NCBI RefSeq assembly: GCF_001558155.1 | Contig: NZ_LOAS01000019.1 | Span: 62,001-126,000 of the forward strand | Source of the DNA: Aliiruegeria sabulilitoris | GTDB taxonomy: Bacteria; Pseudomonadota; Alphaproteobacteria; Rhodobacterales; Rhodobacteraceae | Length of the DNA: 64,000 bases | Direction of reading: 5' to 3' | Shown: positions 10,059 through 18,777 of the stretch, piece after piece | How the letters are laid out: each line of letters opens with the position of its first letter | Numbering within the stretch: position 1 is the stretch's first letter | Made by a program: the position numbers and the translations under genes | The notes under the pieces: generated by a model | The model's input: the letters and a program-made list of their open reading frames with translations, nothing else | Databases searched by the model: none | Told to the model about the DNA's origin: nothing

Positions 10059-10088
10059 CTTGAAACGTGGCGAGTCAGAACCCACTTT
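10059..10088 (+). promoter_or_regulatory. Sigma-32 (RpoH) type promoter of lon
   Basis: CTTGAAA at 10059-10065 is a perfect sigma-32 -35 element. After a 15-base spacer, CCCACTTT at 10081-10088 matches the heat-shock -10 element CCCATNT closely. The lon start codon lies about 80 bases downstream. lon is a classical RpoH target, and an rpoH gene lies in this window at 15062-15958. Confidence 0.75.
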
Positions 10089-10167
10089 TAGCAATCAGGA
10101 CCGGAGGGGGTCGAGTGTTGCCGAGAAACGGGGCCGGAACCCTCTTGCCAAGAACAGGAAAACGAGC

Positions 10168-12582
10168 ATGCAAGAGCCACTGAGCCAATCTTATCCCGTG
10201 CTGCCGCTGCGCGACATCGTGGTGTTCCCGCACATGATCGTGCCGCTCTTTGTCGGGCGGGACAAGTCGGTGCGCGCCCTCGAAGAGGTGATGCAGGACG
10301 ACAAGCAGATCCTTCTGGCCAGCCAGATCGACCCGGCCGAGGACGATCCCGATACCGATGGCATCTACCAGGCCGGCGTGCTGGCCAATGTGCTGCAACT
10401 GCTGAAACTGCCCGATGGCACCGTCAAGGTGCTGGTGGAAGGTATCCGCCGGGTGCAGATCCTCGAATATCTCGAAAACGAAGATTTCTTCGAAGCGCGG
10501 GCGGAGTTCCTGACCGAAGTGCCGGGCGATGCGGATACCATCGCCGCCCTGGTGCGCTCGGTCGGTGAGGAATTCGAGCGCTATTCCAAGGTGAAGAAGA
10601 ACATCCCCGAGGAGGCGCTGGCCGCCGTTGCCGAGACGCGGGAGGCCGCCAAGCTGGCCGACCTGGTGTCCGGCCATCTCGGGCTGGAAGTGGCGCAGAA
10701 GCAGGAGCTTCTGGAGACGCTCTCGGTCGCGGAGCGGCTGGAGAAGGTCTATGGCCTGATGCAGGGGGAGATGTCCGTCCTGCAGGTCGAGAAGAAGATC
10801 AAGACCCGCGTGAAGAGCCAGATGGAACGCACGCAGCGGGAGTATTATCTCAACGAGCAGATGAAGGCGATCCAGCGCGAGCTGGGCGATGGCGACGAGG
10901 GCCAGAACGAGATTGCCGAGCTCGAAGAGAAGATTGCCGCGACCAAGCTGTCCAAGGAAGCGCTGGAGAAGGCCGAGGGCGAGCTGAAGAAGCTCAAGAA
11001 TATGTCGCCGATGTCGGCCGAGGCGACGGTGGTGCGCAACTATCTCGACTGGATGCTGTCGATCCCGTGGGGCAAGAAGTCCCGGGTGAAGAAGGATCTG
11101 GGCCGGGCGCAGACCGTTCTGGACAACGACCATTACGGGCTGGAGAAGGTCAAGGAACGCATCGTCGAGTATCTCGCCGTGCAGCAGCGTTCGGCCAAGC
11201 TGAAGGGGCCGATCCTCTGTCTTGTCGGGCCTCCGGGTGTGGGCAAGACGTCGCTTGGAAAGTCGGTCGCCAATGCCACGGGGCGCGAGTTCATTCGCAT
11301 CTCGCTTGGCGGGGTGCGCGATGAATCCGAGATCCGCGGCCACCGCCGGACCTATATCGGCTCCATGCCGGGCAAGATCATCCAGGCGCTGAAAAAGGCG
11401 AAAACCACGAACCCGCTCATCCTGCTCGATGAAATCGACAAGATGGGGCAGGATTTCCGTGGTGACCCGGCCTCGGCGATGCTGGAAGTGCTCGATCCGG
11501 AGCAGAACGCGACCTTCACGGACCATTACATGGAGGTGGAATACGACCTCTCCAACGTGATGTTCCTGACCACGGCCAACAGCTACAACATGCCGGGGCC
11601 GCTGCTCGACCGGATGGAGATCATCACGCTCGCGGGCTACACCGAGGACGAGAAGCACGAGATCGCGCGGCGTCACCTGATCGAGAAGCAGATGAAAAAT
11701 CATGGGCTTCGCGAGAAGGAGTTCGAGCTGACGGACGAGGCGCTGACCGAGATCATCCGCACCTATACCCGCGAGGCGGGCGTGCGGAACCTTGAGCGCG
11801 AGATCGCCAAGCTGGCCCGGAAGTCGATCACGAAGATCATCAAGAAGGAGACCGAGACAGTCTCCGTGAAGCCGGAAGACCTCGAAGGTTTCCTTGGCGT
11901 GAAGCGGTTCCGCTATGGCCTGGCCGAACAGGAGGATCAGGTGGGCGTGGTGACCGGGCTTGCCTGGACCAGCGTTGGCGGTGATCTGCTCTCCATCGAG
12001 GCGCTGAAACTGCCCGGCAAGGGGCGGATGAAGACGACCGGCAAGCTGGGCGACGTGATGAAGGAGAGCATCGACGCGGCCAACAGCTTCGTGCGCTCCA
12101 TCGCGCCGGAGATCGGGGTGAAACCGCCGAAATTCGATGCGATCGACATTCACGTCCACGTTCCCGAGGGGGCGACCCCCAAGGATGGACCGTCGGCCGG
12201 TGTGGCGATGGTGACCTCCATCGTGTCGGTGCTGACGCGGATTCCGGTGCGCAAGGACATCGCCATGACGGGCGAGGTCACGTTGCGCGGCAATGTGCTG
12301 GCCATTGGCGGGCTCAAGGAGAAACTTCTTGCGGCACTGCGCGGCGGCATCAAGACGGTGCTGATTCCGCAGGAAAACGAGAAGGACCTTTCGGAGATCC
12401 CGGACAATGTAAAGGAAGGGCTCGACATCATCCCGGTTGCCCATGTGCGCGACGTGCTGAAACTCGCGCTGATCGATACGCCGGTGCCCGTCGAATGGGA
12501 CGAGGCGGCCGAGGAGGAGGCAGCCGCGGCACGTGCCGCAAGCCTGTCCGAAGGCAGCCAGGCGGGCAAGACCGCGCATTGA
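10168..12582 (+). CDS. lon: ATP-dependent protease Lon
   Basis: 804 residues from the ATG at 10168; the open frame extends upstream through the promoter and that part is not coding. The N-terminal substrate-binding domain begins [15 protein letters not shown]. The AAA+ module has Walker [10 protein letters not shown] at about 354-362 and Walker [11 protein letters not shown] at about 418-427. The protease domain has the catalytic dyad Ser676 in DGPSAGVAM and Lys719 in [10 protein letters not shown]. Lon degrades misfolded and regulatory proteins in the cytoplasm. Regulation by heat shock is supported by the promoter, and a strong terminator follows. Confidence 0.98.
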   Translation: MQEPLSQSYPVLPLRDIVVFPHMIVPLFVGRDKSVRALEEVMQDDKQILLASQIDPAEDDPDTDGIYQAGVLANVLQLLKLPDGTVKVLVEGIRRVQILEYLENEDFFEARAEFLTEVPGDADTIAALVRSVGEEFERYSKVKKNIPEEALAAVAETREAAKLADLVSGHLGLEVAQKQELLETLSVAERLEKVYGLMQGEMSVLQVEKKIKTRVKSQMERTQREYYLNEQMKAIQRELGDGDEGQNEIAELEEKIAATKLSKEALEKAEGELKKLKNMSPMSAEATVVRNYLDWMLSIPWGKKSRVKKDLGRAQTVLDNDHYGLEKVKERIVEYLAVQQRSAKLKGPILCLVGPPGVGKTSLGKSVANATGREFIRISLGGVRDESEIRGHRRTYIGSMPGKIIQALKKAKTTNPLILLDEIDKMGQDFRGDPASAMLEVLDPEQNATFTDHYMEVEYDLSNVMFLTTANSYNMPGPLLDRMEIITLAGYTEDEKHEIARRHLIEKQMKNHGLREKEFELTDEALTEIIRTYTREAGVRNLEREIAKLARKSITKIIKKETETVSVKPEDLEGFLGVKRFRYGLAEQEDQVGVVTGLAWTSVGGDLLSIEALKLPGKGRMKTTGKLGDVMKESIDAANSFVRSIAPEIGVKPPKFDAIDIHVHVPEGATPKDGPSAGVAMVTSIVSVLTRIPVRKDIAMTGEVTLRGNVLAIGGLKEKLLAALRGGIKTVLIPQENEKDLSEIPDNVKEGLDIIPVAHVRDVLKLALIDTPVPVEWDEAAEEEAAAARAASLSEGSQAGKTAH

Positions 12583-12609
12583 GCGCTGGTCTGCAATCTG
12601 ACAACCTGC

Positions 12610-12645
12610 AAAGGGCGCGCTCGGTCGCGCCCTTTGTTTTTTTGT
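12610..12645 (+). terminator. Rho-independent terminator of lon
   Basis: A 10-bp perfect stem, AAAGGGCGCG (12610-12619) with CGCGCCCTTT (12626-12635), closes a 6-base loop. It is followed at once by GTTTTTTTG. It lies 28 bases after the lon stop codon. Confidence 0.93.
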
Positions 12646-12689
12646 CGGGCAGGCGGGAAAAAATGCGCGTGCGAGTGCCCGCTTCCCCC

Positions 12690-12718
12690 TTGCAGCCGGC
12701 GGTTCAGGGCGCTAAGAC
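12690..12718 (+). promoter_or_regulatory. Promoter of tRNA-Val
   Basis: TTGCAG (12690-12695) and TAAGAC (12713-12718) are separated by exactly 17 bases. The tRNA 5' end follows 10 bases later, as expected for a housekeeping-sigma tRNA promoter. Confidence 0.65.
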
Positions 12719-12728
12719 GCGCGGCACC

Positions 12729-12803
12729 GGGTGATTAGCTCAGTGGTAGAGCGCTTCGTTCACATCGAAGATGTCGGGGGTTCAAATCCCTCATCACCCA
12801 CCA
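12729..12803 (+). tRNA. tRNA-Val(CAC)
   Basis: A full cloverleaf can be folded. The acceptor GGGTGAT (12729-12735) pairs with ATCACCC (12793-12799). The anticodon arm CTTCG/CGAAG encloses TTCACAT, with anticodon CAC. The T arm GGGGG/CCCTC (with a G-T pair) encloses TTCAAAT. Discriminator A is followed by an encoded CCA (12801-12803). Confidence 0.95.
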
Positions 12804-12953
12804 TTTCCTTCCAGAACAATCTCACCGGATCGACCGGGTTGTGGTCTTGTGGCTGCATCGGGATGATGCCGCTCTCCGGGGGACATTGAGCCGCCGGATC
12901 CGGCGAGAGCGGCGGCAGGCGCTGTGGCGCGTGCGATCTGCCGGCCGGAATCG

Positions 12954-12978
12954 AAAAGGGCGCCTTGCGGCGCCCCTT
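12954..12978 (-). terminator. Terminator of the outer-membrane protein gene
   Basis: Read on the minus strand, AAGGGGCGCC and GGCGCCCTT form a stem (one bulged base, loop GCAA) followed by TTTT. It lies 66 bases past the stop codon at 13044. Confidence 0.7.
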
Positions 12979-13043
12979 GGAGCTTGTTGGAAGCTGTGAC
13001 CGTTATGGAGCGGTGGAATGCAGCGCCCGCATTCGGGTGACGC

Positions 13044-13895
13044 CTATTTCTTTTCCTCGGTCGCGCCTTCATCCTTCAGATCGGAGGCGGAGGCGCACAG
13101 AACGTTCATTTCGTGGCGGCCCAGATTCGCATCCTGGGTTTCGGGCAATGAACCGCAGCGGGTCACGTTGTTGATGACGCGCGGAAGCCGCACGCGCATC
13201 TGGCCCTCGCGGTCGCGCGCCATGAGCGACGAGTAACGCTGGCTGCCGAAGGCGTATCGAATGCCCAGATAGGCGGACTGGTTGTCATCCTCACCCGCCT
13301 CGGCCTCGCCAAAGACGCTCCATCCGTTCAACGACGAGGGGGCGATCTCGAACCCGACATTGCCGACGTTTCCGCGCGCACTGTAGCGGTGACCGACCGA
13401 GGCCTTGATGTTCTCGTTGAAATAGTAGGTGATGTCGATCTCGTCGAAAGCCTCGACATAGACATTGGTTCCGCCGCGAACGCCCACGAGCGCTTCCAGC
13501 GTGACATTGTCGAGATAGAGCGCGCCCTCCACGCCGAACTGTCCGTTATGTTCCGGGTTGACGTAGCCATAGTCGATATAGAAGCCGACCGCGCCGCGTT
13601 CCGGGTTGCGGTGGAAGAAGTGCAGGGCGGTGCCGAAGCTCATGTAGTCTTCACGGTAGTTGCCGACCGCTCCGTCCAGTTGCACGCCGTACCATGCGTT
13701 CAGCGGAAACGCGACGCTGCCGGCGACCATCGAGTTGGTGTAACCGCCCAAGTCACCGGACAGCCCTGAAACCGTGAAGTTCAGCTGGTCGACGGAGGGG
13801 AGCGATGGCGCCATTTCCTGAGCGTTGGGGGCATTGACCGTTCCAACCGCAAGCAGAAGGCCAAGGAGTAGGGAATCTAGAGCGGGACGATACAT
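13044..13895 (-). CDS. Predicted outer-membrane beta-barrel protein
   Basis: 283 residues. Residues 1-25 form a signal peptide (LLLGLLLAVGTVNAPNAQ). The mature part alternates short amphipathic strands rich in Gly, Tyr and aromatic ends, for example FHRNPERGAVGFYIDYGYV and YFNENIKASVGHRYSARG, as in small porin-like barrels. The C-terminal 50 residues (after YLGIRYAFGSQRY) are charged and contain two cysteines, and look like a periplasmic tail ending in EEKK. I do not recognise a named family. It is alone on its strand with its own terminator. A role in envelope structure or adhesion is only a guess. Confidence 0.75.
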   Translation of the reverse strand: MYRPALDSLLLGLLLAVGTVNAPNAQEMAPSLPSVDQLNFTVSGLSGDLGGYTNSMVAGSVAFPLNAWYGVQLDGAVGNYREDYMSFGTALHFFHRNPERGAVGFYIDYGYVNPEHNGQFGVEGALYLDNVTLEALVGVRGGTNVYVEAFDEIDITYYFNENIKASVGHRYSARGNVGNVGFEIAPSSLNGWSVFGEAEAGEDDNQSAYLGIRYAFGSQRYSSLMARDREGQMRVRLPRVINNVTRCGSLPETQDANLGRHEMNVLCASASDLKDEGATEEKK

Positions 13896-14380
13896 GTCGG
13901 CTTTGCCATTTTAGGAGCGTTGTCGAGCTTGTTACCACAGCTACACGCAGCCGCAAAACGTGATCCGTCAGAATCGCCGGCATGCACCTTGGTTGTGCAC
14001 GGTGTTGTGGAGGGAACACAGTTTGCGGCGGTAGTTGCCCGATTCTCGGTCAATTCGGGACACCCGCCCTTTGAGAGTCCGGATGCCGGACAGGTGGCTC
14101 ACGGGCGGTTGCGCGGTATTCCCCCCTAATCTTCCCTTTTTCGCCCCTTTGGGGGCAATGGTGAAAGGGTGTTTCAGGAGGCCGTGCCGCCGTCGAACCG
14201 CAACGTTCCGGGGCGCGTCGTCGGACCGGCTTTCGTTGCGCGGCGTGAAATGGGCCCTGAGCGTGAATGGAGACCGGTTTGGGGTGGAAAATGCAACCAA
14301 TGTCATCAATTGACGCTGTCTGGTGCATCCTGGTTGCGGTAACGTCGCGCTATTGTCGATTTTTTGAATGAGGTTTTCCG
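13896..14380. other. Divergent intergenic region, no gene seen
   Basis: 485 bases between two genes for exported proteins transcribed apart. Small frames here lack ribosome sites. TTGACG at about 14311 could be a -35 element for the plus-strand gene, but no matching -10 is obvious. A short GCCCC/GGGGC hairpin near 14146 has no U tract. Confidence 0.4.
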
Positions 14381-14812
14381 ATGAAGTTCCGCCTGATCTC
14401 GGCTGCGGCCGTTGTTTTCTCCTTTCCTGCGATTGCCTTTGCATCCGTGCCGACAGGTGTCATGCCCGACGGGCTGGGCCTGAAAGCGCCCGTGGCGAGC
14501 CAGGTCGAGCTGGTCCAGAACCAACCCAAACCGCAGCCGGGACAGGGACCAAAGAAACAGCGGTCCTCCAACTGCAAGCCGGGGACAGAGGGCTGTCCCG
14601 CTCAGGGTGGTCCGAAGAGCAACGGCCCGAACAAGAATGGCCCAAACAAGAACGGCCCAAACAAGAACGGCCCGAATAGCGACGGCCCGCAGAAGAACGG
14701 ACAGCAGGGCAACGGTCCGCAGCAGGGAAAGCAAGGGAAGCCGGGCCCGAAGAAATGCCCTCCGAATCAGGCGAACTGCAAACCGGGCGGTGACCAGCCC
14801 GCGAGCAACTAG
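14381..14812 (+). CDS. Secreted low-complexity protein with NGPNK pentapeptide repeats
   Basis: 143 residues. A clear signal peptide (MKFRLISAAAVVFSFPAIAFA) is followed by a mature chain dominated by Asn, Gly, Pro, Lys and Gln. Seven tandem pentapeptides of NGPNK type occupy about residues 81-115, flanked by two short cysteine motifs (CKPGTEGC before and CPPNQANC after). The flanking Cys pairs could close loops or link chains. No catalytic motif is present and I recognise no family. The ribosome site GAGG lies 8 bases upstream. It stands alone between an outer-membrane protein gene and rpoH. Confidence 0.75.
   Translation: MKFRLISAAAVVFSFPAIAFASVPTGVMPDGLGLKAPVASQVELVQNQPKPQPGQGPKKQRSSNCKPGTEGCPAQGGPKSNGPNKNGPNKNGPNKNGPNSDGPQKNGQQGNGPQQGKQGKPGPKKCPPNQANCKPGGDQPASN
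14621..14725 (+). repeat. Seven tandem 15-bp repeats inside the secreted protein gene
   Basis: Units of the form AACGGCCCRAACAAG start at 14621, 14636, 14651, 14666, 14681, 14696 and 14711. The first three are nearly identical and the last four diverge (GACGGCCCGCAGAAG, AACGGACAGCAGGGC, AACGGTCCGCAGCAG among them). In frame they encode NGPNK-like pentapeptides, so copy number can change without breaking the frame. Confidence 0.9.
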
Positions 14813-15020
14813 CGGATCGACCTGTTACGCGTCCGTCCGTCCATTGGGGGCAGGGGGAGCGTGCGCCCGATCTATGGCCGACGATCGTCATGATCGGCGG
14901 CTTTCTTGAGCGGAAAGGTCTGGTCAGGCCGAGCTTTGTTCTCGACGTAGCGCAATCGCGCGGTCCGAGCGGAGACGACGCCCCCGCGAGCATTGCTTGC
15001 AAAGGCTCCCGAAGGCTTCG

Positions 15021-15041
15021 CCCGGCATTCAGAATGCCGGG
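15021..15041. terminator. Hairpin downstream of rpoH
   Basis: CCCGGCATT (15021-15029) and AATGCCGGG (15033-15041) form a perfect 9-bp stem with a 3-base loop, 20 bases past the rpoH stop. The U tract on the minus strand is weak (CCTTTGC further on), so termination is likely but not certain. The rest of 14813-15061 holds no gene. Confidence 0.5.
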
Positions 15042-15061
15042 GATCGGCCACCCGGTGCGGA

Positions 15062-15958
15062 TCAGGACGCGTTGAGTATGCCCTTTTCGCGTGCCAGTTC
15101 CTTCATGCGCTTCTGAAGCTTCTCGAAGGCGCGCACCTCGATCTGGCGAATGCGTTCGCGGCTGACGTCGTACTGACCGGAGAGTTCCTCCAGCGTGACC
15201 GGCGGCTCGGCGAGCCGACGCTGCGTGAGGATATCCTTCTCGCGGTCGTTGAGCGCATCCATCGCCTCCAGCAGCAGGTCGCGGCGCACGGCCATCTCGT
15301 TGCTCTCGGCATATTGCTCGGCCTGGTCGGCGGTCTCGTCCTCCAGCCAGTCCTGCCACTGCGTGGTGGTGTCGCCGTCCGAGCCGACGGTGGCGTTCAG
15401 GGAAGCGTCGCCACCAGAGAGGCGACGGTTCATCGAGACCACTTCAGCCTCCGTCACGCCCAGATCGGTTGCGATCCTTGTGACGTTTTCCGGACGCATG
15501 TCGCCCTCTTCCAGCGCGCCGATACGCGACTTGGCCTTGCGCAGGTTGAAGAACAGTTTCTTCTGCGCCGAGGTCGTGCCCAGCTTCACCAGCGACCAGG
15601 ACCGCAGGATATATTCCTGGATCGAGGCGCGGATCCACCACATGGCATAAGTGGCCAGCCGGAAGCCCTTTTCGGGGTCGAAGCGCTTGACCGCCTGCAT
15701 CAGGCCGACATTGGCCTCCGAAATGACCTCGGCCTGCGGCAGGCCGTAGCCGCGATAGCCCATGGCGATCTTGGCGGCCAGACGCAGGTGGGAGGTGACC
15801 ATCTTGTGTGCGGCGGCGCTGTCCTGATGGTCGACCCATCGCTTGGCCAGCATGTATTCCTCTTCGGGCTCCAGCATCGGGAACTTGCGGATTTCCTGAA
15901 GATACCGGTTAAGCCCCTGCTCCGGTGAGGGGGCGGGAAGACCCGTGTAATTGCTCAT
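15062..15958 (-). CDS. rpoH: RNA polymerase sigma-32 factor RpoH
   Basis: 298 residues from the ATG at 15958, which has GGAGGG 6 bases upstream; the open frame runs 17 codons further but without such a site. Region 2 is clear (SHLRLAAKIAMGYRGYGLP, then ISEANVGLMQAVKRFDPEKG, then ATYAMWWIRASIQEYIL). Region 4 ends with the helix-turn-helix VTLEELSGQYDVSRERIRQIE. The RpoH box (TTSAQKKLFFNLRKAK) specific to heat-shock sigma factors is intact. It directs RNA polymerase to heat-shock promoters such as the one before lon. Some Rhodobacteraceae have two rpoH genes; which one this is cannot be decided here. Confidence 0.95.
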   Translation of the reverse strand: MSNYTGLPAPSPEQGLNRYLQEIRKFPMLEPEEEYMLAKRWVDHQDSAAAHKMVTSHLRLAAKIAMGYRGYGLPQAEVISEANVGLMQAVKRFDPEKGFRLATYAMWWIRASIQEYILRSWSLVKLGTTSAQKKLFFNLRKAKSRIGALEEGDMRPENVTRIATDLGVTEAEVVSMNRRLSGGDASLNATVGSDGDTTTQWQDWLEDETADQAEQYAESNEMAVRRDLLLEAMDALNDREKDILTQRRLAEPPVTLEELSGQYDVSRERIRQIEVRAFEKLQKRMKELAREKGILNAS

Positions 15959-16033
15959 GACTATCCCTCCGTGCCGATTGGACGAGCCTGCGCTCATGGG
16001 GTGGCGCAAGATCTTTACATAATATCTAGGAAC

Positions 16034-16049
16034 TGAACCGTTCGGTTCA
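16034..16049. promoter_or_regulatory. 16-bp palindrome upstream of rpoH
   Basis: TGAACCG (16034-16040) and CGGTTCA (16043-16049) form a 7-bp dyad around a central TT. It lies 76 bases before the rpoH start codon. On the minus strand the dyad includes TTGAAC, with TATTAT 20 bases downstream, a rather wide -35/-10 spacing. It may be an operator overlapping the rpoH promoter. Confidence 0.45.
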
Positions 16050-16156
16050 AGTGTTGATGTTTGCGGTACCGTTACCTTGCTTCAACGCAGGTGGGTGCCT
16101 TTTCTGTCGAGTTTAAGCCTGCTGAAACAAAAGTCACAGCCAATTCGGGAAATGTT

Positions 16157-17191
16157 TCAGCCCGCGCGCAAGGCTGTGACGAGCGCATCCATATCCGCAG
16201 GCAGGGGGCTTTCGAAGCTGAGCGCCTCGCCCGTGATCGGGTGTTTGAAGCCGAGCGAGGCCGCATGGAGGGCCTGACGGGGGAAGGTGTTGGCCAGCGT
16301 CGCGGCGTCCTCGCCCAAGGCACGCGCCGAGAGCTTGCGTCGCCCGCCATAGATCGGGTCGCCAATCAGACCGTGGCCGACATGGGCCATGTGTACGCGG
16401 ATCTGGTGGGTGCGCCCGGTTTCCAGCCGGCACTGGACGAGTGCCGCTACGGGCGGCGTGCCGAACGGCTCCAGCAGCCGCGCCCGCGTCACCGCGTGGC
16501 GCCCACCGTTCCAGACGACGGCCTGCCGTTGCCGGTCGTGCTTGTGGCGGGCAAGCTGGGTGGTGATCCGCAAGACTTCGCCGCTCTCCCAATGCGTGCC
16601 CTTCACGCCGCGCAGGCGTGGATCGGCCGGATCGGGGCAGCCATTGACGACGGCGAGGTAATGCCGCTGGGCGCTATGGGCTTCGAACTGTGCGGCCAGC
16701 CCGTGATGGGCGGCGTCCGACTTGGCCACGACCAGCAGGCCCGAGGTGTCCTTGTCGATCCGGTGCACGATGCCCGGGCGCTTCTCGCCACCGATCCCTG
16801 AGAGCGTGTCGCCACAATGGTAGAGCAGCGCATTGACCAGCGTGCCAGAGGGCGAGCCGGGGGCCGGGTGAACCACCATGCCGGCGGGCTTGTCGATGAC
16901 GATCAGCGCGTCATCCTCGTAGGCAATGGAAAGTGGGATGTCCTCCGGCACGGTCTCGACCTCGGCGGCCGCGGGCAGGGTGATCTCGATCACGTCGCCT
17001 TCGGCCACTTTCGCCTTGGCGTTGGTCAGAACGGTGCCACCACGCGCAACCTGTCCCTCCTCGATCAGCCGGGCGAGGCGCGAGCGGCTCAGCGCTTCGC
17101 TCTCCGGCACGTCGCGCGCCAGCGCCTTGTCGAGGCGGGCGGGCGGATCGGGGGCGATCTCGACATGGATCAGGCGGGTTCCGGCGGTCAT
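16157..17191 (-). CDS. RluA/RluD-family 23S rRNA pseudouridine synthase
   Basis: 344 residues from the ATG at 17191. An S4 RNA-binding domain (about residues 18-75, SRSRLARLIEEGQVARGG) precedes the catalytic domain. The catalytic aspartate is Asp146 in PGIVHRIDKDTSGLLVVAK, and the LETGRTHQIRVHMAHVGH motif is intact. Such enzymes isomerise uridines in 23S rRNA; RluD is the closest match. It sits directly upstream of rpoH on the same strand, an arrangement common in alphaproteobacteria, with 198 bases between the genes. Confidence 0.93.
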   Translation of the reverse strand: MTAGTRLIHVEIAPDPPARLDKALARDVPESEALSRSRLARLIEEGQVARGGTVLTNAKAKVAEGDVIEITLPAAAEVETVPEDIPLSIAYEDDALIVIDKPAGMVVHPAPGSPSGTLVNALLYHCGDTLSGIGGEKRPGIVHRIDKDTSGLLVVAKSDAAHHGLAAQFEAHSAQRHYLAVVNGCPDPADPRLRGVKGTHWESGEVLRITTQLARHKHDRQRQAVVWNGGRHAVTRARLLEPFGTPPVAALVQCRLETGRTHQIRVHMAHVGHGLIGDPIYGGRRKLSARALGEDAATLANTFPRQALHAASLGFKHPITGEALSFESPLPADMDALVTALRAG

Positions 17192-17331
17192 GGTTTTCCT
17201 TCGAAAGCGGGGAAAGACAGCCATAGGCCCGAACCCCGGTCGCGTGCAAGAGGGCAGGGGCCAATCCCGCGACCGGCTGGACCACGCTGCCCGGCTGGCC
17301 TATCACCTGTCGCAGCAAGGGGAGCCCGATC

Positions 17332-17655
17332 ATGGAACCGACAGACGAGCAGCCGCTCAGCGAAGCCGATGCGCGCAACCTGCGGTTCCTGCGCGTTCTG
17401 GTGCTGGTTCTGACGGGGACGATGATCGCCGGCATGGTGCTGCTGGTCGCGCTGTTCTATGCGCGGCTCGGTGGCGATGCGCCGGCGCCCGAGGCGCTGG
17501 TCGTGCCGGAGCGGTTCGAGATCCCGGCCGGTTCGGAGATCGCCGCCGTCACCCAGGCGAAGGCTTTCTGGGTGCTGGTGACCACGCAAGGCGAGGTCCT
17601 TTTCTTCGCGCCCACGGGCGGCGCGCCCACCCGGACGATCCCGGCGCCGGATTGA
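17332..17655 (+). CDS. Small single-pass membrane protein (DUF6476-like)
   Basis: 107 residues. One strong membrane helix at about residues 19-43 (FLRVLVLVLTGTMIAGMVLL) is followed by a short exported or cytoplasmic domain ending TRTIPAPD. It is divergent from the pseudouridine synthase gene, as are small DUF6476-type proteins in Rhodobacteraceae. Function unknown. Confidence 0.75.
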   Translation: MEPTDEQPLSEADARNLRFLRVLVLVLTGTMIAGMVLLVALFYARLGGDAPAPEALVVPERFEIPAGSEIAAVTQAKAFWVLVTTQGEVLFFAPTGGAPTRTIPAPD

Positions 17656-17763
17656 GCCAACTGCGCGGTTGCTGCGCTTGACTTGTGGCTAACAGGTGGT
17701 ACGGCCTCGATTATGCCCCGTTTTTGGGGTTTCGAAGCCCGTATTTCAGATGGAAGGACGAAG

Positions 17764-18693
17764 ATGGCCGACCAGGAAGACACCCCGCTTGACGACATGC
17801 ACAAGGATTGGCTGGAAGCCGAGCTGGAGGAGACTCTGGACGAGACGTTCGAGTTGGAATTTTCCGAGCCGATGCTGAGCCGCGAGATCCGCAAGATCTA
17901 TCGCAAGGCGCATCCCGACCTGCTGGACCGGCATACCTATTTCCGCAACCTGCTGCGGCTTCAGGCCGAGATGATCAGGGTGCAGGATTGGGTCGAGGCG
18001 ACCGGCGCGAAGGTGTGCATCCTATTCGAAGGGCGCGACTCGGCCGGCAAGGGCGGCGTGATCAAGCGCATCACCCAACGTCTGAACCCGCGGGTTTGCC
18101 GCGTCGTGGCGCTGCCGGCCCCCAACCGTCGCCAGCAGACGCAGTGGTATTTCCAGCGCTACGTGGAGCATCTGCCGGCCGGGGGCGAGATCGTTCTGTT
18201 CGACCGGTCCTGGTACAACCGCGCCGGTGTCGAGCGGGTGATGGGGTTCGCCAGCGAGGACGACGTCGAGATGTTCTTCCGCGATGTGCCGGAATTCGAA
18301 CGGATGTTGGTCCGCAACGGGATCATCCTGTTGAAATACTGGTTCTCGATCACCGATGCCGAGCAGCAGTTGCGGTTCCAGGTGCGGATCCACGACCCGA
18401 TGAAGCAGTGGAAGCTGAGCCCGATGGACCTGCAATCCCGCGTCCGCTGGGAGCAGTATACCAAGGCCAAGGAAGATATGTTCGCCCGTACGAACATCCC
18501 CGAGGCGCCCTGGTATATCGTCGAGGGGAACGACAAGAAGCGCGAGCGGCTCAACTGCATGGAGCACATCCTGACCAAGATCCCCTACGAGCCGGTGGAT
18601 CACGAGAAGGTCGAGCTGCCGGAGCGGGAATACAATCCCGATTACGAGCGGCGCGTGCTGCCCGATGAGCTCTACGTGCCGAAAATCTACTGA
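17764..18693 (+). CDS. ppk2: Polyphosphate kinase 2
   Basis: 309 residues from the ATG at 17764; the frame extends upstream but the family starts near here. It transfers phosphate between polyphosphate and nucleoside diphosphates in the cytoplasm. Walker A is FEGRDSAGKGG at residues 88-98, and Walker B is FDRSWYNRAGVE with Asp147. The lid and C-terminal motifs (SDARR-type WKLSPMDLQS, IVEGNDKKRERLNCM) fit single-domain class I PPK2. A strong terminator follows, so it is its own transcription unit. Confidence 0.95.
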   Translation: MADQEDTPLDDMHKDWLEAELEETLDETFELEFSEPMLSREIRKIYRKAHPDLLDRHTYFRNLLRLQAEMIRVQDWVEATGAKVCILFEGRDSAGKGGVIKRITQRLNPRVCRVVALPAPNRRQQTQWYFQRYVEHLPAGGEIVLFDRSWYNRAGVERVMGFASEDDVEMFFRDVPEFERMLVRNGIILLKYWFSITDAEQQLRFQVRIHDPMKQWKLSPMDLQSRVRWEQYTKAKEDMFARTNIPEAPWYIVEGNDKKRERLNCMEHILTKIPYEPVDHEKVELPEREYNPDYERRVLPDELYVPKIY

Positions 18694-18737
18694 TCCGGCC
18701 CCTTTGGGGGCGTGACAGTCCGGCAAAATCCATGTTG

Positions 18738-18761
18738 AAAACCCGCCTCGGGCGGGTTTTT
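18738..18761 (+). terminator. Rho-independent terminator of ppk2
   Basis: AAAACCCGCC (18738-18747) and GGCGGGTTTT (18751-18760) form a 10-bp perfect stem with loop TCG, followed by another T. The next gene starts only 17 bases later. Confidence 0.92.
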
Positions 18762-18777
18762 GCAATCGGGAGGGATG

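Noticed and set aside
10075-12579. 834-codon minus-strand frame opposite lon
   Set aside because: Spans lon almost exactly with no recognisable protein; a codon-bias shadow.
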